A DNA stretch of 64,000 nt from Paenibacillus sp. 32352 (GTDB lineage: Bacteria; Bacillota; Bacilli; Paenibacillales; NBRC-103111), in assembly GCF_002042965.1 (NCBI RefSeq), contig NZ_MZNT01000002.1, positions 372,001 to 436,000 on the forward strand, read 5' to 3'. The notes beneath the pieces are model-generated. The model searched no databases, had not been told where the DNA came from, and worked only from the letters and a program-made list of their open reading frames with translations. The translations under genes were made by a program, and so were the position numbers. Positions 9,544-18,054 of the stretch are shown piece after piece (position 1 is the first letter of the stretch; each line of letters starts with the position of its first letter).

Positions 9544-9583
9544 CGTACATTTGTTCGTCTTGTTGTTGTTTTTATGGTACAAT
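9544..9583 (+). promoter_or_regulatory. LexA/DinR-like box and extended -10 promoter of the YdjM-type gene
   Basis: CGTACATTTGTTCG at 9544-9557 differs by one base from the symmetric Bacillus SOS box pattern CGAACNNNNGTTCG. An extended -10, TGGTACAAT, ends at 9583, about 55 bases before the start of the membrane hydrolase gene. The box covers the -35 region, a position where repressor binding would block transcription. E. coli ydjM, founder of this family, is itself LexA-regulated. Confidence 0.55.
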
Positions 9584-9637
9584 ATAGCAATACATCCTGC
9601 TATACTTCATGGGGCGGACAAAGGAGTTTATTAAGTT

Positions 9638-10405
9638 ATGACGGGAAGAACCCACTTGATAGTTAGTACTGGGGTGACCTTATCGATCCTGCAAATGACC
9701 GGTCAAGGCGTTACGATCCCTGCAGCTGCCGTAGCGATAGTCAGCTCGCTGCTGCCCGATATAGACGAACCTAACAGTCTGCTGCTGCAAAAAACATTGC
9801 CCAAAGGGCTGCTGACCAAACTAAGATGGCTGTTCGCTCTGGCTAGTATCGGATTTATGATCTATGCTTACTGGGAATCGTTTCTTACTCCGTACAGCTA
9901 TGCTGCCGGCGCCTTGTTATTGATCATGTGTCTTGTGAATCAGCGGGCGTTTCGCCAGCTGCTTATGATTCTTTTGGGAGGGCTGCTGCTGTATCTGGGC
10001 GCTTTTGCAGGACCTTGGCTAGGAACAGTCGGAGCTCTGCTGATGATATGCGCCATTCTTCCGCACAGGGGATTAACCCACTCCATCTACGGGATTCTGA
10101 TGTGGGGAGGTCTGCTTTATTATGCCTCGACGGTGCTTGGCGTTACATTATGGATTGCCGGCTCTCTATCTTACTCGATTCATCTGGTATGCGATGTGCT
10201 TACGAAGCAGGGGATTCATCCGTTCCCGCCATCCAAGTGGAAGCTGGTTATTCCTCTAATGAGTACCGGGAAATTCAGCGGCTTTCTAGTGGAAAGCCTC
10301 TGCATTACGTTGACCTTCGTCCTCGCGTGGAGAGCATTTGTCATTCCTATGGGACAAGCCGGCTTCGGATTATGGGAACAGGTCAAGAGCGCTATTACGG
10401 GTTAA
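9638..10405 (+). CDS. YdjM-type membrane-bound metal-dependent hydrolase (DUF457 family)
   Basis: This 255-residue polytopic membrane protein belongs to the YdjM group, whose members carry a phospholipase C-like metal site and are linked to the SOS response in E. coli. The conserved residues are present: the N-terminal GRTHL, SSLLPDIDEPNS near residue 40 and HRGLTHSIYG near residue 145. The metal ligands (H, D, H, H) are therefore intact. Six or more hydrophobic segments fill the rest. The enzymatic role in cells is not established. A LexA-like box lies in the promoter, and the gene is monocistronic. Confidence 0.85.
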   Translation: MTGRTHLIVSTGVTLSILQMTGQGVTIPAAAVAIVSSLLPDIDEPNSLLLQKTLPKGLLTKLRWLFALASIGFMIYAYWESFLTPYSYAAGALLLIMCLVNQRAFRQLLMILLGGLLLYLGAFAGPWLGTVGALLMICAILPHRGLTHSIYGILMWGGLLYYASTVLGVTLWIAGSLSYSIHLVCDVLTKQGIHPFPPSKWKLVIPLMSTGKFSGFLVESLCITLTFVLAWRAFVIPMGQAGFGLWEQVKSAITG

Positions 10406-10739
10406 TAGAACGATTGAAATGAACTAATTGTATGGATGGCCGGACTATCGAACGAGTAAAACCAGACTGAGGGCTCGCCAATATGCGGCAATCAAAAGAG
10501 ATATTCCAATTATCAGACAATAGTGGAGTGGAGCAGGAGCAAGCCATCAGGCCATGGAAAAGGCTTGGTGGCTGTTTCTATAGGTGACCATAGGGGAAGC
10601 AGCTTACGGCAAGGATAGTTAGAGTGGTTCAGGTCAGTCATTTTCAATGCTGGTTCACAAAGCTATAATGAGGGGAGATTCTTCAGCACTACTACCATAA
10701 TCCAAGGGGAAGCATCCCCTTTGAAGGAGGATAACAACT
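10406..10739 (+). other. intergenic region with terminator, promoter and leader hairpin
   Basis: This 334-base spacer contains three signals. A 12-bp stem with two G-U pairs (10542-10553 with 10562-10573, then GTTTCT) is a plausible terminator for the membrane hydrolase gene. TTTTCA (10641-10646), 17 bases and TATAAT (10664-10669) form a likely promoter for the alcohol dehydrogenase. An AAGGGG/CCCCTT hairpin (10704-10721) ends two bases before the AAGGAGG ribosome site and may affect translation. No short ORF looks real. Confidence 0.55.
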
Positions 10740-11906
10740 ATGAATCCGTTTCAATTCCACAACCCGACCCGCATCATGTTCGGCAGCGGGATGCTCGACC
10801 AACTAGGCAGTGCCGTATCGCAATACGGCAGTAAAGTGCTGCTCGTCTATGGCGGCGGAAGCATCAAAACGACCGGTTTGTACGACCGGATTATGCGTCT
10901 GCTTCAGCAAGCAAGCGTTGAGGTGCACGAGCTTCCGGGCGTGGAACCGAATCCGCGTGTAAGCACGGTTAGAAAAGGTATCTCTATATGCCGGGAATAC
11001 AGCATTCCATTTATTCTTGCGGTAGGCGGAGGGAGTGTGCTCGATGCCGCAAAAGCGATCGCAGTCGGTGTACCTTATGAAGGGGATGTCTGGGATTTTT
11101 TCATGCGGAAGGCAGACATCCATTCCGCTCTTCCTTTGGGGACGGTACTTACTTTATCGGCAACGGGCTCAGAGATGAACGGAAGCGCTGTAATTACCAA
11201 CTGGGAGGATCAGCTGAAGAAAGCGATTGGAAGTATTCATTGCTATCCGGCTTTCAGTATATTGGACCCCGCTCTTACTTATACCGTTCCTCGCAATCAG
11301 ACTGTGAACGGTATTGTCGATATGATGTCTCACGTATTCGAGCAATATTTCAGCCGGACGACGAATACGCCTCTTCAGGAACGCTTCTGTGAATCTATTC
11401 TTCAAACCGTTATCGAAAATGGAGAAAAAGCTCTTCATAACCCGGAACATGAAGAAGCCAGAGCGAATCTGATGCTTTGCGGCACGTATGCTCTGAATGG
11501 GGGGATGATCAGTGTTGGCATGGAAAATGACTGGGCAACCCATATGATTGAGCATGAGGTCAGTGCGATATATGATATAGCCCATGCTGAAGGGCTGTCG
11601 GTATTGTTCCCGAACTGGATGAAATACGTCTACAAAGAGAGGCTGGACCGATTTGTTCAATTTGCCGTTCGGGTGTGGCAGGTCGATCCTGCGGGCAAAT
11701 CCGATGAGCAGATCGCACTCGAAGGGATTCAGGCAACACGCGATTATTTCACCAGAATCGGGGCTCCCAGCCGTCTGAGCGAGCTGAACATCGACGCCAA
11801 GGAGCTGGACCGGATGGCCAAAGAAACCGTTCGTTTCGGTCCTGTCGGCTCTTTCAAGGCTCTGCACGAATCGGATGTACGATCCATCCTGGAGATGAGC
11901 CTGTAA
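10740..11906 (+). CDS. iron-containing alcohol dehydrogenase (butanol dehydrogenase-like)
   Basis: This 388-residue NAD(P)-dependent group III dehydrogenase probably reduces short-chain aldehydes to alcohols. The N-terminal nucleotide-binding region has VYGGGSIK near residue 37 and AVGGGSVLDAAKAI near 95, the two glycine signatures of the family. Metal ligands are recognisable: D in GIVDMMSHVFE (with the following H) and the histidines of THMIEHEVSAIYDIAHAEGL. Length and arrangement fit the BdhA/YugJ subgroup. It is monocistronic, with its own promoter, an AAGGAGG site 9 bases before ATG and a good terminator. Confidence 0.93.
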   Translation: MNPFQFHNPTRIMFGSGMLDQLGSAVSQYGSKVLLVYGGGSIKTTGLYDRIMRLLQQASVEVHELPGVEPNPRVSTVRKGISICREYSIPFILAVGGGSVLDAAKAIAVGVPYEGDVWDFFMRKADIHSALPLGTVLTLSATGSEMNGSAVITNWEDQLKKAIGSIHCYPAFSILDPALTYTVPRNQTVNGIVDMMSHVFEQYFSRTTNTPLQERFCESILQTVIENGEKALHNPEHEEARANLMLCGTYALNGGMISVGMENDWATHMIEHEVSAIYDIAHAEGLSVLFPNWMKYVYKERLDRFVQFAVRVWQVDPAGKSDEQIALEGIQATRDYFTRIGAPSRLSELNIDAKELDRMAKETVRFGPVGSFKALHESDVRSILEMSL

Positions 11907-11921
11907 GTCATGTCTGTATGA

Positions 11922-11952
11922 AGCCGGTGTCCCTAAGGGAGCCGGCGTTTTT
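11922..11952 (+). terminator. rho-independent terminator of the alcohol dehydrogenase gene
   Basis: GCCGG and CCC...GGG and GCCGGC segments form a strong hairpin followed by TTTTT. Confidence 0.8.
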
Positions 11953-12031
11953 CGCAGTCAGGGAAAGAAGGATTTACAATCGGCCTAAACCGTACTATAG
12001 TGTGGATAGCAAATCTTGAGGAGACATCAAC

Positions 12032-13258
12032 ATGAATGAAAAGCAAGCTATGCCGTCCCGAAGGCATCATTTCATCTTTATTCTGGTGACCTTGTTTTAC
12101 TGGGCTTCCCTGTATACGTATATTCCTATTTTGTCGCCGTATTTAGACCATATGGGGGCAACTTACAGCTTCGCCGGATTAGTACTCGGGAGCTATGGCT
12201 TCGTTCAAATTATACTTAGGCTTCCGCTAGGTATTACCTCGGACAGAATGAAGGTGCGGAAGCCCTTTATTATGATTGGAATGATCGGGACGACGATAAG
12301 CTGTCTGTGCTTCGCGCTTGGCGGACATCTCGGATGGATCTTGACCGGACGTCTTATTTCCGGGATCGGGGCTTCGACTTGGGCTGCGTTCACCGTACTG
12401 TACGCCAGCTACTTCAGCCAAGAGCAGGCCACGAGAGCCATGAGCCTAATCAGCCTATTGACGGCAAGCGGTCAATTGATCGGAATGAGCGTCAGTGGTT
12501 ATTTGGTGAAGGAATGGGGATGGAACTCTACCTTTTGGCTTGGCAGCATAATCGGTGCGGCTGGCTTATTGGCTAGCTTCTTTATTTTTGAACCGAAACA
12601 GGCAGTATCCCGCAAACCGATTGAGCTGAAGGATCTTGTTCAGGTCATGAAGGAGCCGCTGCTACTTAAAGTATCTGTGCTCTCTATATTAGCCCACAGC
12701 ATTTTGTTTATTACGATGTTTGGTTTCACGCCTTCACATGCTTTGGCTTTGGGGGCAAGTCAGCTCGATCTGACCGTGCTGGTCTTCGCATTCATGGTGC
12801 CGCATGCCTTCAGCAACTACATTTCGGGCAGATGGCTGGCACCGAAATTCGGCTCGTGGAACCTGGTACTGATCGCTTTTCTATTCAGTGCGGCCTGTAC
12901 TACAGCCATATCCATGGTAAGCAGCTTTTCCGGTCTTGTGATCACACAAATGATGAACGGCTTCTTCCAGGGCATATATTTCCCCCTCATGCTGACGCTT
13001 GCGATTCAAAAGATTCATCCGCAGAAGCAGGCGACCGCAATGGGATTCTATCAGGCTGTATATGCCATCGGGATGTTCGCCGGACCTTTCCTGGCGGGAT
13101 GGATTAATGAATGGGGCGGGCTGAGAAGCGGTTTTTATTTCGCCGGCTTGATCGGTGTCGTCGCGTTCGTGCTTACTTTCGTTTGGAGCCGGGCTGAACT
13201 GAAATCTGCCAAGACTGGGCTCAAGAGACAAGATAATGCCGCTTCGATAGTAAAGTAG
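12032..13258 (+). CDS. MFS transporter
   Basis: This 408-residue, 12-helix major facilitator probably acts as an exporter. The cytoplasmic loop 2-3 motif appears as RLPLGITSDRMKVRKP near residue 65, a variant of the GxxxDRxGRR signature. The YxxxFxxGxxxG-like helix 5 block around SGQLIGMSVSGYLVKEWGW suggests the drug/sugar efflux group. A long hydrophilic loop occurs near residue 190. The substrate is unknown. An AGGAG site precedes ATG 12032, and the gene is followed by a strong terminator. Confidence 0.9.
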   Translation: MNEKQAMPSRRHHFIFILVTLFYWASLYTYIPILSPYLDHMGATYSFAGLVLGSYGFVQIILRLPLGITSDRMKVRKPFIMIGMIGTTISCLCFALGGHLGWILTGRLISGIGASTWAAFTVLYASYFSQEQATRAMSLISLLTASGQLIGMSVSGYLVKEWGWNSTFWLGSIIGAAGLLASFFIFEPKQAVSRKPIELKDLVQVMKEPLLLKVSVLSILAHSILFITMFGFTPSHALALGASQLDLTVLVFAFMVPHAFSNYISGRWLAPKFGSWNLVLIAFLFSAACTTAISMVSSFSGLVITQMMNGFFQGIYFPLMLTLAIQKIHPQKQATAMGFYQAVYAIGMFAGPFLAGWINEWGGLRSGFYFAGLIGVVAFVLTFVWSRAELKSAKTGLKRQDNAASIVK

Positions 13259-13267
13259 GCACTAAAT

Positions 13268-13306
13268 AGACATCTGCTCTTTCTAGAGAGAGGATGTCTT
13301 TTTTTT
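13268..13306 (+). terminator. rho-independent terminator of the MFS gene
   Basis: AGACATC pairs with GATGTCT around a second inner stem and is followed by eight T residues. Confidence 0.85.
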
Positions 13307-13319
13307 ATTAGGTTCGACG

Positions 13320-13679
13320 TTAAAAAATGAACCCGATTAGTACGTCGAAAAGCTTTGATAATATCCAAAAAGGAAAGAATGTATAGTAATCATCAACAAA
13401 TATCACAACAATAACTCCTGATAGAAAGCCAACCCCTACGGCCAATACGTAATCCACTTTTGTTTTTATCCAACCTGAAGAACAACCAATTGCCAAAATT
13501 AGTGGTATAAATGTTAAACCAACGGTTAGTTGTCCTATCGAAAATCCTGCTAAAAAACTGAATAAATAAATCCCGAGGGCGGAAATCCAATAAAACTGTC
13601 GCTTACCTGAGATAGCAATAAGTAATGATAAAACCGTTACAATCAATATAAAAAATGCAATTATAGTAAAAATCGGCAA
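13320..13679 (-). CDS. small hypothetical membrane protein
   Basis: About 119 residues with four hydrophobic segments and few charged residues; I do not recognise the family. The frame stays open to a GTG at 13694, but GGAGGTG at 13693-13687 lies inside those extra codons and is spaced six bases from TTG 13679, so I choose the TTG start. The gene is clearly A+T-richer than its neighbours, which hints at recent acquisition. It is convergent with the MFS gene. Function is unknown; a small immunity-like or stress membrane protein is possible but unsupported. Confidence 0.6.
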   Translation of the reverse strand: MPIFTIIAFFILIVTVLSLLIAISGKRQFYWISALGIYLFSFLAGFSIGQLTVGLTFIPLILAIGCSSGWIKTKVDYVLAVGVGFLSGVIVVIFVDDYYTFFPFWILSKLFDVLIGFIF

Positions 13680-14067
13680 ACTATACACCTCCACACCGTC
13701 ATTTTATCATTTACTCTACTGCAAGTTGAAACAAATTTTCCTATTCCTTAAGCGGGAACAGCAGGTATTTCCAACCTGCTAAATATAAAAGGCTCATTTG
13801 CACCAAAATATATACCCCATCGGGGTATGTTGATAATAGCTCGGCTTTCTAGGCTTCTCAACAGACTCGCTATGACTTGTGGTGTTATTTTAAGCTGATG
13901 ATCGTAAGAAAGCATAACACGATAATAAGTTTCCCAATTCCCAAATGCAGCCTTGTTGGTCTATTCTAGAGCAGGAGGCATCGCTAAGAGTTTTTGAAAC
14001 CCTTTTCAAAAAGGGGGAATGCACTCCGTCATCGTATCAAATCTGACCAGACAAGGGAGAAGGAGAC
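13680..14067. other. A+T-rich intergenic region
   Basis: This 388-base spacer lies between the small membrane protein gene and the AraC regulator gene. An AGCAGGT/ACCTGCT inverted repeat (13760-13780) sits upstream of the small gene, and a CCTTTT/AAAAGG hairpin lies near 14000. GAAGGAGA precedes the regulator start. No ORF or known RNA is visible. Confidence 0.45.
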
Positions 14068-14952
14068 ATGAAGATGATCCACGAATCCAAACAATTATTG
14101 AGAGATGCTCAGTTAACTATGCTGCAGATTGCTCGAAATGATTATTCGGAACAGCGAACCATTTCACCTCATGTGCATGAACATTTTCACCAGCTGGTCA
14201 TCGTCCACAAAGGCAGCGGCGAGATGCAGTTCAACGACAGCCTGTATCCCGTAGCCGGGCGATATTATTATTTAATACCGCCTAATTCGAGACACGCGTT
14301 CTACTTCAAAGAAGAGTCGGTTGCCGTAGATTATAAGTTCAAGCTTAACGACGAAGGCTTGGTGCACGCCATTGCCGAATCCCCGAGCTACGGCACATGC
14401 ACGAATGACGATCTGGTTGATTTAAAGCAGTGGTTTCAGCTTACGATGGAATTCAGCAAATGTCCCGACCCGTTAACCTTGTACCGGATAGATTCCGGCT
14501 TTAAGGGAACCTTGCTGTCCTTGCTGCAAAAAAGCAGAGGGCAAAGGGCGGAAATACAAGATGCCTCTAGAATGAAGGACGGAGCCTATTCGGATTTCCC
14601 GATAGCGGCTTACATCAACGAGCATTTGTCCGAGAAGCTATCCTTACTGGACATAGCGAATCATTTCGGATTTCACCCGCATTATATTATTAAAATATGC
14701 AATGATCATATCGGCATGAGCCCCATGCAATATTTGCAGGAGAAGCGTCTGGAAAAAGCGATGGAGTATTTGGAGGAAACGAAGTGGACTGTCACTGAAA
14801 TCAGCGAAAAGCTGGGGTGGACCACGTCTTACTTTTCCCGTCTGTTCCATCAGAAGAAAGGAATATCCCCCTCACAGTTCCGCAAAAGCGCGGTTTATCC
14901 GATCAGTACGGATATATGGGAAGAGGCTGACCACGCGGCGGCAGGCCAATAA
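14068..14952 (+). CDS. AraC-family regulator with N-terminal cupin sensor domain
   Basis: This 294-residue DNA-binding protein probably activates sugar-related genes. Residues 1-130 form an AraC_binding-type cupin (HVHEHFHQLVIVHKGSG then PPNSRHAF). Residues 190-285 carry two helix-turn-helix units: LSLLDIANHFGFHPHYIIKICNDHIGMSP and WTVTEISEKLGWTTSYFSRLFHQKKGISPSQFR. AAGGAG lies upstream of ATG 14068; the next ATG two codons on is also possible. The target is not evident: the next genes, a YciI protein and an oxidoreductase, are separately spaced. Confidence 0.9.
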   Translation: MKMIHESKQLLRDAQLTMLQIARNDYSEQRTISPHVHEHFHQLVIVHKGSGEMQFNDSLYPVAGRYYYLIPPNSRHAFYFKEESVAVDYKFKLNDEGLVHAIAESPSYGTCTNDDLVDLKQWFQLTMEFSKCPDPLTLYRIDSGFKGTLLSLLQKSRGQRAEIQDASRMKDGAYSDFPIAAYINEHLSEKLSLLDIANHFGFHPHYIIKICNDHIGMSPMQYLQEKRLEKAMEYLEETKWTVTEISEKLGWTTSYFSRLFHQKKGISPSQFRKSAVYPISTDIWEEADHAAAGQ

Positions 14953-15052
14953 CTAAGGGAGAATGAAGTGAAACGATATTAGATATTCGGAGCGGTTTAT
15001 CATATAATAGAGGGATAAATTTTACTAGTAGAGTTGCGAGAGGAAGCTGACG

Positions 15053-15319
15053 ATGAAGCACTATGTTGTATTCTTGCCCATGCTCGATGAAGAAAAAAGT
15101 CAAACGTACCGCGCGCAGCATCTCGAATATTTGTTAGAGATGCGCAGCCGGGGACATATTTTTGCCAACGGACGGTTCGTTGACGGTGCCGGAGGAATGG
15201 TCATCTATAGAGCGGAATCCCTGGAAGCGGTAGAGGCTTTCGTATTGAATGATCCTTATGTTATTCACCAGGCCAGAGGCTATGAAATTCATGAGTGGGA
15301 CATGGTGCTGGCCGACTAG
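15053..15319 (+). CDS. YciI-like domain protein
   Basis: This 88-residue single-domain protein has the YCII fold, a ferredoxin-like dimer in which a conserved His and Asp line a pocket. The His of RAQHLEYL (near residue 23) and the Asp of NDPYV (near residue 71) are both present, as is the closing EIHEWDMVL strand. Some relatives act as dehalogenase-like or muconolactone-isomerase-like enzymes, but most have no assigned reaction. GAGGAAG precedes the start, and a hairpin terminator follows. Confidence 0.85.
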   Translation: MKHYVVFLPMLDEEKSQTYRAQHLEYLLEMRSRGHIFANGRFVDGAGGMVIYRAESLEAVEAFVLNDPYVIHQARGYEIHEWDMVLAD

Positions 15320-15341
15320 GTACTCTACATAGGTGATCCCA

Positions 15342-15380
15342 GGCCGATTTTTCTGTACTCAGAGAAATCGGCTTCTATTC
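15342..15380 (+). terminator. probable terminator of the YciI-like gene
   Basis: GGCCGATTT pairs with AAATCGGC around a short inner stem; the T tract (TTCTATTCT) is weak. Confidence 0.6.
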
Positions 15381-15409
15381 TGTTATAACGGTTAAGGAGA
15401 ATGAAAAGC

Positions 15410-16393
15410 ATGAATGACTACTTAAGCTGCAGCCGGTTTGGTCACCCGTCTGAAGTGCTTCAGCTTCATAATAAGCCATTGGAACAGCCCGGGCCGGGTG
15501 AGCTGCTGGTACGAATGATAAGCTCCCCTATCAATCCGTCTGATCTGATTCCGATCCAAGGAGCTTACGCACATCGGATTGCCCTTCCCATGATTCCCGG
15601 GTATGAGGGTGTCGGAAAGGTGGTGGAGGCAGGAAGGAATGTATCTGCATCCATGCTTGGCCGGCGGGTTCTGGCACTAAGGGGAGAGGGTACTTGGCAG
15701 GACTATGTACGGGTACCTGCGGAGCTGGCAGTTCCTGTCCCGGATACGATCTCCGATGATACTGCATCCCAGCTGTACATTAACCCGGTGACTGCCTGGC
15801 TGCTGTGCCAACAGTACCTGGCTGACGCCGAGGGCGACTTCGTCTTGATCAACGCAGCTGGCTCCTCCATAGGGCGGATCTTTGCACAGTTATCCCAAGT
15901 GTTTGGATTTCGAGTGATTGCGGCTGTAAGAAATGATCTGCATACCGAAGCTTTGCTGCTTAAGGGGGCTGAGTATGTTATAAATAACTCTGCAACATCA
16001 TTGCATGAAGCGGTTATGGATATAACGAAAGGGCGAGGGGCTGGATTCGGAATCGATTCCATCGGAGGTACGGCGGCTGAGGAGCTGGCAAGCTGCATCT
16101 CCTTTGGAGGCATAGTGGTGAGTGTCGGCCTTCTATCCGGAATTCCGGTCGATTGGATTCGCTTAGCCCGGACAACGGGGATCCGTCCTGCCATGTACTG
16201 GCTGCGTCATTGGGTGGAGAAGGCAGAGGTTCAGGAATGGCACAAGCCGTTCGTCAGCATCATGGAGCTTGTTCATAAGGGCCTGCTGCAGTTGGATGCC
16301 CCGGGGGCGCGATTTGCAATAACTGATTTTCAACAGGCGATAGCTGCAGCGACGGCCCCAGGTCAATCAGGTAAGACCGTCTTTTCTTGGTAA
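15410..16393 (+). CDS. zinc-independent MDR oxidoreductase (quinone/enoyl-thioester reductase-like)
   Basis: This 327-residue NADPH-dependent medium-chain dehydrogenase/reductase lacks the zinc ligands of alcohol dehydrogenases. The N-terminal GroES-like fold contains SPINPSDLIPIQG and MIPGYEGVGKVVEAG. The Rossmann part has NAAGSSIGRIFAQL near residue 147 in place of the usual AGxGxVG. NPSD followed by QGxY is typical of the quinone oxidoreductase and mitochondrial enoyl-thioester reductase (ETR/MECR) group. I choose ATG 15410 because AAGGAG (15394-15399) is ten bases upstream of it but only one base from the earlier in-frame ATG 15401. Confidence 0.88.
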   Translation: MNDYLSCSRFGHPSEVLQLHNKPLEQPGPGELLVRMISSPINPSDLIPIQGAYAHRIALPMIPGYEGVGKVVEAGRNVSASMLGRRVLALRGEGTWQDYVRVPAELAVPVPDTISDDTASQLYINPVTAWLLCQQYLADAEGDFVLINAAGSSIGRIFAQLSQVFGFRVIAAVRNDLHTEALLLKGAEYVINNSATSLHEAVMDITKGRGAGFGIDSIGGTAAEELASCISFGGIVVSVGLLSGIPVDWIRLARTTGIRPAMYWLRHWVEKAEVQEWHKPFVSIMELVHKGLLQLDAPGARFAITDFQQAIAAATAPGQSGKTVFSW

Positions 16394-16444
16394 GAAAATT
16401 TCCCGCGAAATTCAACCATTTCCCGGGTAAGCGCAGAACTCGAT

Positions 16445-16524
16445 AAAAAGCGCATTTCCTTCGACATTCCGTGTTGAAAACCGTTAAGGTCTTCACGGAT
16501 GCTGTCGAGAGAAAGGCGCTTTTT
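16445..16524. terminator. long extended hairpin between convergent genes
   Basis: AAAAAGCGC at 16445 pairs with GCGCTTTTT ending at 16524. TTTC/GAAA, TCGAC/GTCGA, CCGTG/CACGG and ACC/GGT steps continue the stem inward, giving an almost continuous structure about 80 bases long. With A tracts at the 5' side and T tracts at the 3' side it can terminate in both directions, but it is far longer than an ordinary terminator. Confidence 0.65.
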
Positions 16525-16550
16525 GTGCGTTTCGTATGCTCAATTTCGGG

Positions 16551-17036
16551 TTAAGAACCGATTTCCGTGTACATGCTTTGAACCTTTTGCAGCCGTATGT
16601 ACTCATTTTTTTGCAGTCCCGGCCGGAAATAGCTGTAGAGATAGGCTGCTTCATGAAATGACAATCCCGTGTGGCATACCACTTCCTGAATCGTATGCGG
16701 ATTGTCGAGAATAAGCTGCCACTCTCCCTCCCGCTCGCCGGGCGCAACGGTTTGCAGAAGCTTGATCTTAACCTCGGCGATTTGCTGCAATTCATCCCAG
16801 ACCTGGGACCAAGAGGGACTAAACCGCTCAGGCTGGGGGAATAAATCCCGAGCTGTGGTGATCCAGGAGATGATGGCGTCCGCATCGTCCTCCTGAAATT
16901 GCTTGAGCTTATTCTTGAACCCTTCCAAAAGCATGTGAAAGGCGGAATAGCCGCCATCGTCTATCGATGCTTTCCAAGAAGCCAGCTCCTCTTCAGAAAT
17001 CCCGTTCTCCAACTGCTGCCATTGATTCCGGTTCAT
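16551..17036 (-). CDS. hypothetical protein, 161 aa
   Basis: I do not recognise this protein. It is soluble, acidic and predicted mainly helical, with many Trp residues (NQWQQLE, ASWKAS, ISWITT, PSWSQVW). It has no signal peptide and no cysteine motif (its one Cys is in VVCHTG). An AGGAGGAG ribosome site lies upstream of ATG 17036, which supports it as a real gene. It is convergent with the oxidoreductase and divergent from the FAD protein. Confidence 0.7.
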   Translation of the reverse strand: MNRNQWQQLENGISEEELASWKASIDDGGYSAFHMLLEGFKNKLKQFQEDDADAIISWITTARDLFPQPERFSPSWSQVWDELQQIAEVKIKLLQTVAPGEREGEWQLILDNPHTIQEVVCHTGLSFHEAAYLYSYFRPGLQKNEYIRLQKVQSMYTEIGS

Positions 17037-17219
17037 CGAATGTACGTCTCCTCCTGATATAGTAGGGTAGATTTGAAATTAATTTAGCATATTATTGATG
17101 GGATGGAAAGAGATGCCTGAAATGCATTTTGACATTCCATTCCAAGTTGTGTAGCATGGTATTAGGATGGACACGCATCATTAGACATCGAATGATAATA
17201 TGAAGGGAGAGTATCGAGC

Positions 17220-17789
17220 ATGTATGATATTGTTATTATCGGAGCAGGGCCTGCAGGCGGAAGCGCCGCATTGTTCGCAGCGAAGGCAGGGAAGAAAACG
17301 CTTTTAATTGACAGTGACCAGGGCATGACCAAACGCGCTTGGCTGGAAAACCATTACGGCATCATGGAAATGACGGGGGCCGAGCTGGTCGAGATCGGCC
17401 AGAAGCAGGCTGTGAAATTCGGCGCCGAGCTGGTGCATGCCAAGGTTAGCAATGTAACCCAAGCAGGGGAAAGCTTCCAGGTCGAGACGGAAAACGAGCG
17501 TTACGAAGGCAAGCATGTCATCCTGGCAACCGGTGCCCTCGTCGATCTGGCGCAGCATATCGGCTTGCAAACCAAAGACGGTACCGAACCTAGAATCAAG
17601 ACCGTCATCGATACATCTCCGGAAGGAAAAACGTCCATTCCCGGCATTTGGGCAGCGGGTACGGCGGCGGGTGTCAGTGTACATACCATCGTTACGGCCG
17701 GTGACGGTGCCAAGGTAGCCATTAACGTTATCAGCGAGCTGAACGGCGAGCGTTATGTAGACCATGATGTAATTAAGAAGGGCTCTTAA
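17220..17789 (+). CDS. minimal FAD-binding protein (thioredoxin reductase-like, no NADPH domain)
   Basis: This 189-residue flavoprotein corresponds to only the FAD domain of thioredoxin reductase. The N-terminal dinucleotide motif is GAGPAGGSAAL, an ATGALVD strand-loop follows near residue 102, and the C-terminal FAD block reads IPGIWAAGTAAG. The NADPH domain and the redox-active CxxC that normally lie between them are absent. The reading frame is continuous and both ends look complete, so this is an internally shortened protein rather than a frameshift. Function is unknown; it may need a partner for reduction. A terminator follows. Confidence 0.8.
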   Translation: MYDIVIIGAGPAGGSAALFAAKAGKKTLLIDSDQGMTKRAWLENHYGIMEMTGAELVEIGQKQAVKFGAELVHAKVSNVTQAGESFQVETENERYEGKHVILATGALVDLAQHIGLQTKDGTEPRIKTVIDTSPEGKTSIPGIWAAGTAAGVSVHTIVTAGDGAKVAINVISELNGERYVDHDVIKKGS

Positions 17790-17817
17790 TTTATTAACCT
17801 ATAGTAAAAGAACCTCA

Positions 17818-17859
17818 AGGCTGTTCGTCAGCATTTTGCTGCTGCGGACAGTCTTTTTT
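17818..17859 (+). terminator. rho-independent terminator of the FAD protein gene
   Basis: AGGCTGTTCGTCAGCA pairs with TGCTG...GCGGACAGTCT around a TTTT loop and ends in six T residues. Confidence 0.8.
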
Positions 17860-18054
17860 GGCATGATGGCGTAATACAAATCGGAGCTTCCCGCAGAGTG
17901 CCTTAACGCACTCGAATCCATGGCACCGCTTCTCAGGCTATTCGGGCATGAATTTCGACAAAGCTCAGCGTATCTTTCGACGTAATCTTTCGTTGTCGGT
18001 CTCGCTAAAGTCCTTTACAATGGAGTCAAGTCTCGGGCATGGAGGAGATTCGAA

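Noticed and set aside
17220..17789. Frameshifted or broken thioredoxin reductase gene
   Set aside because: The frame is uninterrupted, both FAD motifs are present and a proper terminator follows, so it is a short intact gene.
17890..17913. GAGTGC/GCACTC inverted repeat as a terminator
   Set aside because: It is short with a six-base loop and no T tract; if functional it would be an operator, which I could not support further.
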